Source: Micromonospora matsumotoense
GTDB taxonomy: Bacteria > Actinomycetota > Actinomycetes > Mycobacteriales > Micromonosporaceae
Length of the DNA: 64,000 nucleotides
Assembly: GCF_900091525.1 (NCBI RefSeq)
Contig: NZ_FMCU01000004.1
Location: forward strand, 248,001-312,000
Direction: 5' to 3'
Numbering within the stretch: the stretch's first letter is position 1; the number at the start of each line of letters is the position of its first letter. The position numbers were made by a program, and so were the translations under genes. Shown here in pieces: positions 54,195 through 62,905 of the stretch. A model generated the notes under the pieces. The model saw only the letters and a program-made list of their open reading frames with translations. It made no database searches and was not told the origin of the DNA.

Positions 54195-57154
54195 CGGACC
54201 GTCGGCGACCACGGCCAGGGCACCTCGTGGAAGGCCGCCTCCACCAGCAGCGCCTCGACGCCGGACAGCAACCGCTCGGCCCGCTCGGCGGGAAGGTAAC
54301 GGGTGTCGGCGGTGACGACCAGCTCCACCGCGCCGGGGGCGTCGCGCACCTGCACCCGGCAGCGCCACGCGAACCGGTCCAACTCCCCCACCCAGCGCAC
54401 CGCCCCGGGCGTCACCATCCCCCGCAGGGCGGCCTCGTCCGGGCCGACCGCGCCCGGGTCCACCTCGGAGGCGAGCCGGGTGTCGTTGAGGTAGCAGAGC
54501 GGGGCCAGCACGCTGCGGTGGTCGTGCCCCAGGTCGGTGAAGGCGCGCTCGAACTCGGCCGGGTCGTAGTAGGCGTGCCGGTAGGCGTCCAGGCTCGCCC
54601 GTCCGGCCCGGGACAGCAGCTCGGCGAAGTCGGGCCGGTCGGCCAGGTCGAGGCGGCAGAGCCCGATCTGGTTCAGGGTGGCGACCGCGTGGTCGTACCC
54701 GGGTGGGAAACGGTTGTTCGCCATCACCACGATCCCGCAGGCGTCCTGCCCACCGTCCCCGGTCAGCACGGCGGCGGTCGCGGCCACCAGGACGGTCGAG
54801 GTGCTGACGCCGTGCCGGGCGGCGACCAGCCGCCCCGCGTGGTGGGCTGCCGGGGAGACCAGCGAGCCCTGCCGGTAGCGGGGCGTCGAGCCCGACCCGA
54901 CCGGGTCGGCCAGGTTCATCGGCAGACCGGTGAACTGCCGGACCCAGTACGCCACCGCCCGCTGCGAACGCCGCAGCCCGGTCGTACGCTCCCGCGCGGC
55001 GAGATCCAGCGACTGGAGGCCGGGCGGGCTGTCCAGCGACCCGCGCAGCAGCAGCACCCGCAGATCCCGCAGCACGGTCGTGGCGGCGTGGAAGTCGACG
55101 GCGCAGTGGCTGAACACCAGCACGATCTGCCGGACCCGATCGTCCACGGTGACCAGCGCGACCCGCAGCGGATACTCCACCGCGTGATCGAAGGGCGATC
55201 CGGACAGCTGCGCGGCCAGCTCCGCCGCCGCCGCCGCGCCGTCCGGGTCGTCGACCGCCCGGGGCACGGCGTGCACCCCGACGGGCAGCCGTCCGGCCGC
55301 CGACGCCTGCTGGCACAGTTCCCCGTCGTGCGGGCGGACCCGGGTGCGCAGCGACTCGTGCCGGGCGACCAGCGCACCCACCGCCCGGACCGCCCGGGGC
55401 ACGTCCACCCCGGCCCGCACCGACACCGCCAGGGTGCGGGGCAGGGTGAGCACCCGGTAGGCGGCGGGGGCCACGAACTCCGCCACCGTCCGCCACATCG
55501 CCCGCTGCCCCCAGGTCAGTGGGGCCGTCGCGTCCCGACCCCCGTGGAACTCGGCGTACGTCAGCCCGCCGCCGACGACCAGCCGGGCGGTGGTGGGCGC
55601 GGCGGCGACCGGCGGGGCGGTGGCGGGTGCGGCGGTCGCGGGCGGCGGGGCGACGACCGGCAGGGCGGCGGTGGGCGCGGCGGTGGCGGTGGCGGGCGAC
55701 CAGGGCCAGGGCACCTCGTGGAATGCGGCCTCCACCAGCAACTCCTCCAACCCGCGCAGGAACGGTTCGACGTCGTCCAGCGTGCGGTGCCGGGTGTCGA
55801 CCGTGAGTGTGACACCCACCCCGGCCGGCTCGTCGACCACGTGGGTCAGCAGGTGCCAGGACGCCTGGTCGAGCCCTGCGGTCCAGGAGAAGGTGCTGCG
55901 GCCCGTGGCGGCCCGCAACTCGTCCTGGGTCACCGCCGGCACCCGGTCGACGCCGCCGACCGGCAACCGGACGTCGTTGAAGTAGTAGTGCGGTGCGAAC
56001 GCCGACGCCGGGTCGACCCCCCGTTCCTCGAATGCGTGCCGAAGCGCGACCGGGTCGTAATACGCGTGCCGCAGCCCGTCCAGGGAGGCGCTCCACACCC
56101 GGGACAACAGCTCCCCGAAATGGGGGCGACCGGACAAATCCAGCACGCCGAAACCGATCTGACCGAGATTGGCGACGGCATTCGCGTACTCGGTGCGAAA
56201 CCGATTGTGGGCCATCGGGAATAGGCCGCAACGGTCCCGTTCGTGACGGCCCGTGGCCATCGCCGCCACCCCGGCCAGCAACACCGCGGAGCCGCTGACC
56301 CGGTGCCGGGCGGCGATCAGCCGGGTGGCCGTGTCGACGGCCGAGGAGACCAGCACCCCCCGACGCCACGGCGGGGTCAGGCCCGGCCCCGCCGCCGGCA
56401 GCGGCGACGTCGGCAGTGGCAGCGGCGTCGGCAGCCGGTCCCACTCCCGCAGCCAGTGCCCGATCGATCGGGCCGAGCGACCCCGGTCGGCGTCGTGCTG
56501 CCACCGCGCCACGTCCACCGACTGCGGGCCGGCCGGGGTGGGCAGGCCGCCGCGCAGCATGATCAGCCGCAGCTCCCGCAGCACCGTCTCGGCGGCGTGC
56601 GCGTCCACCGTGGAGTGGCTGAACACCACCACGACCTGCCGTACCCGGTCGGCGACGGTCACCAGCGCGACCCGCAACGGCCACTCGGCGGCGTGGTCGA
56701 ACGCGACGTCGCCGAGCCGGCCGGCGGTGTCCCGCGCCGCCTCGGCACCGTCCTGCGCCCCGACGCAGACCAGCAGCGGCAGCACCCCGGCCGCCGCCGT
56801 CTCCTGGCGCGGCTCGCCGCCGACGACCCGGACCCTGGTACGCAGTGAGCCGTGCCGGCCGACCAACGCGCCCACCGCGCGGGCGACGGCGGGCACCTCC
56901 GCCCCCGCCCGGGCGGACACCGGCACGGTACGGCGCAGGTTGAGGAAGACGTGATTCGCACCGTTGCGGGCGATCGACCGCCACATCACCCGCTGGGCCC
57001 AGGTCAACGGCGACAGCCCGGCCCCGTCGCCCGAGAACTCGGCGTGGACCAGCGTCTCCGACGCCCATTCCGCGGGCACCACCACGTCAACGAATCGCAT
57101 TCCCGACCGTACGACGCGACGTTCGTCGCCGAATCGCTCTTTCGTGCTTTCCAT
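54176..57154 (-). CDS. Tandem condensation-like (C-C) protein with degenerate catalytic motifs
   Basis: 992 residues made of two similar halves (about 35-490 and 530-985), each shaped like an NRPS condensation domain: LTWAQRVMWRSIA / LTWGQRAMWRTVA at the start, GRHGSLRTRVRV / ARHESLRTRVRP, and the repeated ending AAFHEVPWPWSP. The catalytic HHxxxDG is VVFSHSTVDAHA in the first half and LVFSHCAVDFHA in the second, so the first His is Ser and the Gly is lost while the second His and Asp remain. No carrier or adenylation domain. Divergent from the NRPS gene (84-bp gap). Start ATG 57154 lacks a good ribosome site; an ATG at 57100 is an alternative. Roles: non-elongating acyltransferase, scaffold or esterifying enzyme in the same pathway (inference). 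Confidence 0.85.
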   Translation of the reverse strand: MESTKERFGDERRVVRSGMRFVDVVVPAEWASETLVHAEFSGDGAGLSPLTWAQRVMWRSIARNGANHVFLNLRRTVPVSARAGAEVPAVARAVGALVGRHGSLRTRVRVVGGEPRQETAAAGVLPLLVCVGAQDGAEAARDTAGRLGDVAFDHAAEWPLRVALVTVADRVRQVVVVFSHSTVDAHAAETVLRELRLIMLRGGLPTPAGPQSVDVARWQHDADRGRSARSIGHWLREWDRLPTPLPLPTSPLPAAGPGLTPPWRRGVLVSSAVDTATRLIAARHRVSGSAVLLAGVAAMATGRHERDRCGLFPMAHNRFRTEYANAVANLGQIGFGVLDLSGRPHFGELLSRVWSASLDGLRHAYYDPVALRHAFEERGVDPASAFAPHYYFNDVRLPVGGVDRVPAVTQDELRAATGRSTFSWTAGLDQASWHLLTHVVDEPAGVGVTLTVDTRHRTLDDVEPFLRGLEELLVEAAFHEVPWPWSPATATAAPTAALPVVAPPPATAAPATAPPVAAAPTTARLVVGGGLTYAEFHGGRDATAPLTWGQRAMWRTVAEFVAPAAYRVLTLPRTLAVSVRAGVDVPRAVRAVGALVARHESLRTRVRPHDGELCQQASAAGRLPVGVHAVPRAVDDPDGAAAAAELAAQLSGSPFDHAVEYPLRVALVTVDDRVRQIVLVFSHCAVDFHAATTVLRDLRVLLLRGSLDSPPGLQSLDLAARERTTGLRRSQRAVAYWVRQFTGLPMNLADPVGSGSTPRYRQGSLVSPAAHHAGRLVAARHGVSTSTVLVAATAAVLTGDGGQDACGIVVMANNRFPPGYDHAVATLNQIGLCRLDLADRPDFAELLSRAGRASLDAYRHAYYDPAEFERAFTDLGHDHRSVLAPLCYLNDTRLASEVDPGAVGPDEAALRGMVTPGAVRWVGELDRFAWRCRVQVRDAPGAVELVVTADTRYLPAERAERLLSGVEALLVEAAFHEVPWPWSPTVRAAPAG

Positions 57155-57238
57155 AGTGGACCGATCAGCCGATCCGACGGTTCGGGCCCGACGTGCAGAC
57201 TACTGGCCACTGCCCGCACCGCTTTGAGAAGGCCCCGC

Positions 57239-60200
57239 GTGACCAACGTTGACGTACCGTCGCGGGCCGCCCCGCCGCATTCCACCGTCCCCCGCGCCAC
57301 CGGAAATCCGCGCCTGTCATTCGGTCAGGAACGGATCTGGTTCACCGAACAGCTCTCCCCCGGCACCGCCGCGTACGTCGTCCACTCGACCGTACGGCTG
57401 CGCGGGGCGTGCGACGTCGACCTGCTGCGCGCCACCCTGGACGCCACCGCCGCCCGGCACGACAGCCTGCGCATGCGGTTCACCGAGAGCGCCGACGGGG
57501 AACCCGTCGTGACGGTGCTGCCCGAGGTGTGGGTGCCGGTCACCGTCACCGCCGTGGCGACCGAGGACGCCGCCCACGCCCTGGTCGCCGACTCCGTCCG
57601 CACCCCGTTCGATCTCACCGCCGCGCCGCTGCTGCGGGCCCTCGTCGTCCGGCTGGCCGACACCGACCACCTCCTGCACCTGGCGATGCACCACATCGTC
57701 AGCGACGGCTGGTCGCTGGACCTGCTGCTCGGCGAGATCGCCGCCGGCTACGCCGCGCTCCGCGACGGCGGCGACCCGCCCGCCCCGCCGACCACCCGGT
57801 ACGTCGACTACGCCGGCTGGCAGCGGGACCGCCTCGACGGGCCGGCCACCGGGGACGGGTTCGCCCACTGGACCCGCGCGCTGGCCGATGTGCCCGCGCT
57901 GGAACTGCCCACCGACCGCCCCCGGCCGGCCGTGCAGTCGTACGCCGGCGGGAGCCACCGGTTCACCGTCGACGCCGAGCTCACCGACGGTCTGCGCCGA
58001 CTCGGCCGGGCCCACCGGACCACCCTCTACATGACCCTGCTCACCGGGCTCCAGGCCGTGCTGTTCCGCTACAGCGGACAGCGGGACTTCGCCGTCGGCT
58101 CCCCGGTGGCCGGCCGGGTCGTCCCGGAGCTGGAGAACCTCGTCGGCCTGTTCGTCAACACCCTGGCCCTGCGTGCCGACCTCGCCCCGGACCCGACGAC
58201 CGCCGCCGAGCCGAGCTTCACCACCCTGCTGCGGCGTACCCGTGGCACCGTCGTGCGCGCCCTGGCCCACCAGGAGATCCCGTTCGAACGCCTGGTCAAG
58301 GAGCTCAACGTCACCCGGGACGTGACCCGCGCCCCGGTGTTCCAGGTGCTGTTCACCCTGCAGAACTACGCCCGCAGCGGCGGCCGGTGGCCGACCGGGC
58401 TGGACGTCGAGGGCGTCGGCACCGACGCCGCCAGCGCCCGCTTCGACCTGTCGCTGTACGTCGGGGAGACCGCCGACGGACTACGCGGCATGTTCGTCTA
58501 CCACACCGACCTGTTCGACGCCGCCACCGTGGACCGGCTGGCCGCCGCCTTCCAGACCCTGCTGCGCGCCGCGGTCGCCCACCCGGACCGGCCGATCGTC
58601 GACCTGGACCTGCTCGGCCCGGCCGAACGGGACCGGATGCTGACCCTCGCCGGCGTCCCGGCGGCACCGCAGGCCCCGGCACCGCAGGCCCCGGAGGCGC
58701 AGGCCGTTCCGGGGGCACCGCCCACTCCGGAGGTGCCGCCGGCTCCGGCCGGCCGCACCCAGGGCCAGGCCCGCGAGCTGCCGCCCCACGACCGCACCGT
58801 GCCCGGCAGCGGAGTCACCGGGGCGGCGGTCACCCTGGCCGACCTGATCGCCCCGCACGTCGCCGCCACCCCGGACGCGCCGGCCGTGGTCTGCGACACC
58901 GACCGGATCAGCTACCGGGAGCTGGACCGGCGGGCCAACCGGCTCGCCCACTGGCTGCGGGCCCGGGGGGTCGGCCCGGACCGGCTGGTCGGGGTGCTGC
59001 TGGAGCAGTCGGTCGAGCTGGCCGTGACGCTGCTCGGGGTGCTGCGGGCCGGCGGCGCGTACCTGCCGCTGGACCCGGAGCAGCCCGCCGCCCGGCTGGG
59101 CCTGATGCTCGCCGACGCCCGGCCGTCCGTCGTCCTGACCAGCGCGGAACTGCACGACCGGCTGCCCACCGGGACGGCGGCGAGCTGCCTGGACGAGATC
59201 GCCGCCGAGATCGCTGCCGCACCGGACGACCCACCGGCGACCGGGGTACGCGGTGACGACCTGGCCTACGTCATCTACACCTCCGGCTCGACCGGCACCC
59301 CGAAGGGGGTGGCCGTGCCGCACCGGCCGGTGCTGCGCTATCTCGACGGGGTGGCGGACCGGTTCGGGGTCGCCCCGGCCGCCCGGTACGGCCTGTTGCA
59401 GTCGATGTCGTTCGACTTCGCCGTCACCGTGTTCTACCTGGCACTGGCCACCGGCGGCACGGTGCACCTGCTCCCCCGGCGGGGCACCGGCGCCGAACTC
59501 GCCGCCCGGCTGCGTGCCGAACGGATCGACTACCTGAAGATCACCCCGTCGCACCTGGCCGCGCTGGCCGCCGACACCGCACCGGACGAGCTGCTGCCGG
59601 CCCGTGCGCTGATCCTCGGCGGTGAGGCGTCCGACCTGGAGCGGATCGCCCCGCTCGCGGCCGGCCCGGCCCGGGTGTTCAACCACTACGGGCCCACCGA
59701 GGCCACCGTCGGCGTGGCCACCTACCGGGTGCCGGCCGACGGGCCGGACACCGGGGCGGTGCCGACCGGCCGGCCGCTGCCGTACGCCTCGGTGCACGTG
59801 CTCGACGCGCGGATGCGCCCGGTGCCGGTGGGGGTCCCCGGTGAGCTGTACCTCGGCGGGGACCGGCTCGCCCGGGGTTACCTGCACCGGCCCGGCCTGA
59901 CCGCCGACCGGTTCGTGCCCGACCCGTACGGGCCGCCGGGCGCGCGGCTGTACCGCACCGGTGACCTGGGCCGTTGGCGGGCCGACGGGGAGCTGATGTT
60001 CCTCGGCCGCCGCGACCACCAGGTCAAGATCCGCGGTTACCGGGTCGAGTTGGGCGAGGTCGAGGCCGCGCTGCGGGACTGCCCGGGGGTACGCCAGGCG
60101 GCGGTGCTGCTGCGCGACGAGCGGCTGGTGGCGTACCTGGAGCCGGAGGCGGGCGCGGACGGGTCGGACCCTACGCAGTGCCGCCGCCTGCTCGCCGACC

Positions 60201-62905
60201 GGCTGCCCGACCACATGGTGCCCACCCGCTGGGTGGTGCTGGACCGGCTGCCGTTGCAGGAGCACGGGAAGGTGGACCGGCGGGCCCTGCCCGAGCCCGG
60301 TGCCGACGAGTTGACCGGCGCGCGGGTGCCACCGGTCGGGCCGGTGGAGACCCTGGTGGCCGAGGTCTGGCGGGCCGTGCTCGGGGTGCCCGAGGTCGGC
60401 GTCACCGACGACTTCTTCGACCTGGGCGGGCACTCGCTGCTGGCCACCCGGGTGGTGGCCCGGCTGCGCCGGGAGCTACCCGCCGTCACCGACGGCACTC
60501 CGCCGGCGGTCAGCGTGATGGACCTGTTCCGCCACCGCACCGTACGCGAGCTGGCCGGTCTCGTCGCCGGGCCCGACGCCGGCCGGGCCGGGCTGCTGCA
60601 CGAGCTGACCCCGCCGGTGCCCGCCGCCGACCGGACCGCCACCCTGGTCTGCGTCCCGTACGGCGGGGGCAGCGCGGTGGTGTACCAGCCGCTGGCCGAC
60701 GCGCTGCCGGCCGGGTACCGGCTGCTGTCGGTGGCCGTACCCGGACATGACATCGGCCTCGCCGACGACCCCGCGCCGATCGCCGACGTCGCCGCCGACG
60801 TCGTCGCGGAGGTGCTGGCCCGGGTCGCCGGCCCACTGATCCTGTACGGGCACTGCGGGCCCGGCGGGGCGCTGGCCGTGGAGATCGCCCGCCGGCTGGA
60901 GGCCGCCGGCCGGGACCTGCTGGCGGTGTACCTCGGCGCGGTGTTCCCGTTCGCCCGGCCCGCCGACGGCCCGCTCGGGCCGCTGCTGCGGCTGCGGCTG
61001 GCCGAGCGGCTGCGCAGCGACCGGATCTACCGCACCTGGTTGCAGGCGCAGGGCACCGCCGTCGGCTCGCTCGCCCCCGACGAGGTCCGCTTCCTGGTCC
61101 GGGCGATGCGGCACGACGCCCGGGTCGCCGAGGACTACTTCACCGACCTGATGCGCCAGCGGGTCACCCCGCTGCGCGCGCCGGTCGTCTCCGTGGTCGG
61201 CGAGCGGGACCGCAGCACCGACTACCACGAGGAGCGCTACCGGGAGTGGCACTTCCTCAGTGACCGCACCGCCCTCGCCGTGGTCGACGAGGGTGGGCAC
61301 TACTTCCTCAAGTACCGGGCCGGTGAACTGGCCGAGATCGTCACGGACGTGCACCGGCGGCTCGACGCGCCACCCCGGCCGGCCCCGACCGGACCGGACG
61401 CCACGCCACCCGCCTGGCAGCTCGCCGCCGTCTCCCGCCGGACCGCCGACGGGCCACCGACGTCCGACCCGCCGGCAGCCGGCGGGGGCGGCGCGGTGGC
61501 CGGCGGGGAGCCGGGCCGGGCCACGCCGGCGCCGAGCCTGCGCCGCTTCGGCCTGGTCGCGGCCGGTCAGGTCGTCTCCGGCCTGGGCACCGCGCTGACC
61601 ACCTTCGCGATTCCGCTGTGGATCTACACGCAGACCGGGTCGCTCGCCCGGTTCGCGCTCTTCGCCGTGCTCGGCCTGCTGCCCGGCCTGCTGGTCGCGC
61701 CGCTGGCCGGGGCGCTGATCGACCGCACCAGCCGGCGGCGGGTCCTGCTGCTCGCCGGGGTCGCCGCCGGCGGCGCCAACGCGGTGCTGGCCGGGTTGGT
61801 GTTCACCGACCGGGCCGAGGTGTGGCACTTCTATCCGCTGGTCGGCTGGCTGTCGGTGGCGCTGGCCTTCCAACGCCTCGCCTTCGTCTCGGCGGTGCCG
61901 CAACTGGTGCCCAAACGGTTCCTCGGGCACGCCAACGGCCTCACCCAGACCGCCGTCGGCCTCACCCAGTTCACCGTGCCGCTGCTCGCCGTGGCCCTGC
62001 TGGAGACCGTCGGGCTACGCGGCATCCTGCTCATCGACGTGGCGTCGTACCTGTTCGCGGTCGGGGTGCTGGCGGTCGTCCGGTTCCCCCGCACGTTGGC
62101 CCTGCACCGCCGCGAGGGCATCGGCACGGAGATCGTCGCCGGGCTGCGCTACGCGCTGCGGCGTCGGGAGTTCCGCGCCATGCTCGCGTTCTTCGCCGCG
62201 CTGAACTTCTTCCTGTTCCCGGTGCTGTTCCTGCTCTCCCCCCTGGTGCTCGGCTTCGCCGACCTCACCGACGTGTCCCGCGTCGCGTTGACCGGCGGGG
62301 TCGGCGCGGCCACCGGCGGACTGGTGATGCTGCTCTGGGGTGGACCCCGCCGCCGCCGGATGCGGGCGGTGCTGCTGGGCACCCTCGGCATCGCGGTGGC
62401 CGCCGTGGTCACCGGGCTACGGCCGAACCTGCTGCTCATCGGGGCCGGCGCGTTCGGCATGTACCTGGCGCTGGGCATCGTCAACGGCGTCTACCAGACG
62501 ATCATCCAGACCAAGGTGCCGGCGCGAGTGCACGGTCGGGTGTTCGCGGTCAACCAGATGGTCGCCCAGTCCACCCTGCCGCTGGGCTGGGGCGTCGTCG
62601 CCCCGTTCGCCGCCCGGATGGTGGAGCCCACGCTGCTGCCCGACGGCGCGCTGGCCGACACCGTCGGGGTGGTGCTCGGGGTCGGGCCGGGCCGGGGCCA
62701 CGGGCTGCTCTATGTGCTGTTCGGGGTGTGCATCGCGCTGACCGCGCTGGTCTCGCTGGCCACGCCCACCCTCGCCCGGTTCGACGACGAGGTGCCCGAC
62801 GCGCCACCGGACGATCTGATCGGCATCGAGGAACGCCGGGCCAGGACGGCCGACACCGCCGACCGGACCCCGGTGGGCGTCGGGACGACGGGAGGGTCGC
62901 GGTGA
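57239..62905 (+). CDS. NRPS fused to MFS transporter: C-A-T-TE-MFS
   Basis: 1888 residues from the GTG at 57239 (GAGAAGG upstream). C domain about 20-460 with intact MHHIVSDGWS (about 150). A domain about 530-1025: YTSGSTGTPKGVAVPH, YGPTEATVG, YRTGDLGRW, GRRDHQVKIRGYRVELGE, LQEHGKVDRRAL. T domain: DDFFDLGGHSLLATR (Ser about 1065). TE domain about 1125-1370, with YGHCGPGGALA: Cys in place of the usual nucleophile Ser, and DEGGHYFLKY (His). After a Pro-rich linker, a 12-helix MFS permease (about 1435-1850; RRFGLVAAGQVVSGLGTALT, GALIDRTSRRRVLL). Hand-aligned pocket residues DFTKIGHVGK resemble Asp-type codes. Makes, releases and probably exports one small acylated amino-acid product. Confidence 0.92.
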   Translation: MTNVDVPSRAAPPHSTVPRATGNPRLSFGQERIWFTEQLSPGTAAYVVHSTVRLRGACDVDLLRATLDATAARHDSLRMRFTESADGEPVVTVLPEVWVPVTVTAVATEDAAHALVADSVRTPFDLTAAPLLRALVVRLADTDHLLHLAMHHIVSDGWSLDLLLGEIAAGYAALRDGGDPPAPPTTRYVDYAGWQRDRLDGPATGDGFAHWTRALADVPALELPTDRPRPAVQSYAGGSHRFTVDAELTDGLRRLGRAHRTTLYMTLLTGLQAVLFRYSGQRDFAVGSPVAGRVVPELENLVGLFVNTLALRADLAPDPTTAAEPSFTTLLRRTRGTVVRALAHQEIPFERLVKELNVTRDVTRAPVFQVLFTLQNYARSGGRWPTGLDVEGVGTDAASARFDLSLYVGETADGLRGMFVYHTDLFDAATVDRLAAAFQTLLRAAVAHPDRPIVDLDLLGPAERDRMLTLAGVPAAPQAPAPQAPEAQAVPGAPPTPEVPPAPAGRTQGQARELPPHDRTVPGSGVTGAAVTLADLIAPHVAATPDAPAVVCDTDRISYRELDRRANRLAHWLRARGVGPDRLVGVLLEQSVELAVTLLGVLRAGGAYLPLDPEQPAARLGLMLADARPSVVLTSAELHDRLPTGTAASCLDEIAAEIAAAPDDPPATGVRGDDLAYVIYTSGSTGTPKGVAVPHRPVLRYLDGVADRFGVAPAARYGLLQSMSFDFAVTVFYLALATGGTVHLLPRRGTGAELAARLRAERIDYLKITPSHLAALAADTAPDELLPARALILGGEASDLERIAPLAAGPARVFNHYGPTEATVGVATYRVPADGPDTGAVPTGRPLPYASVHVLDARMRPVPVGVPGELYLGGDRLARGYLHRPGLTADRFVPDPYGPPGARLYRTGDLGRWRADGELMFLGRRDHQVKIRGYRVELGEVEAALRDCPGVRQAAVLLRDERLVAYLEPEAGADGSDPTQCRRLLADRLPDHMVPTRWVVLDRLPLQEHGKVDRRALPEPGADELTGARVPPVGPVETLVAEVWRAVLGVPEVGVTDDFFDLGGHSLLATRVVARLRRELPAVTDGTPPAVSVMDLFRHRTVRELAGLVAGPDAGRAGLLHELTPPVPAADRTATLVCVPYGGGSAVVYQPLADALPAGYRLLSVAVPGHDIGLADDPAPIADVAADVVAEVLARVAGPLILYGHCGPGGALAVEIARRLEAAGRDLLAVYLGAVFPFARPADGPLGPLLRLRLAERLRSDRIYRTWLQAQGTAVGSLAPDEVRFLVRAMRHDARVAEDYFTDLMRQRVTPLRAPVVSVVGERDRSTDYHEERYREWHFLSDRTALAVVDEGGHYFLKYRAGELAEIVTDVHRRLDAPPRPAPTGPDATPPAWQLAAVSRRTADGPPTSDPPAAGGGGAVAGGEPGRATPAPSLRRFGLVAAGQVVSGLGTALTTFAIPLWIYTQTGSLARFALFAVLGLLPGLLVAPLAGALIDRTSRRRVLLLAGVAAGGANAVLAGLVFTDRAEVWHFYPLVGWLSVALAFQRLAFVSAVPQLVPKRFLGHANGLTQTAVGLTQFTVPLLAVALLETVGLRGILLIDVASYLFAVGVLAVVRFPRTLALHRREGIGTEIVAGLRYALRRREFRAMLAFFAALNFFLFPVLFLLSPLVLGFADLTDVSRVALTGGVGAATGGLVMLLWGGPRRRRMRAVLLGTLGIAVAAVVTGLRPNLLLIGAGAFGMYLALGIVNGVYQTIIQTKVPARVHGRVFAVNQMVAQSTLPLGWGVVAPFAARMVEPTLLPDGALADTVGVVLGVGPGRGHGLLYVLFGVCIALTALVSLATPTLARFDDEVPDAPPDDLIGIEERRARTADTADRTPVGVGTTGGSR

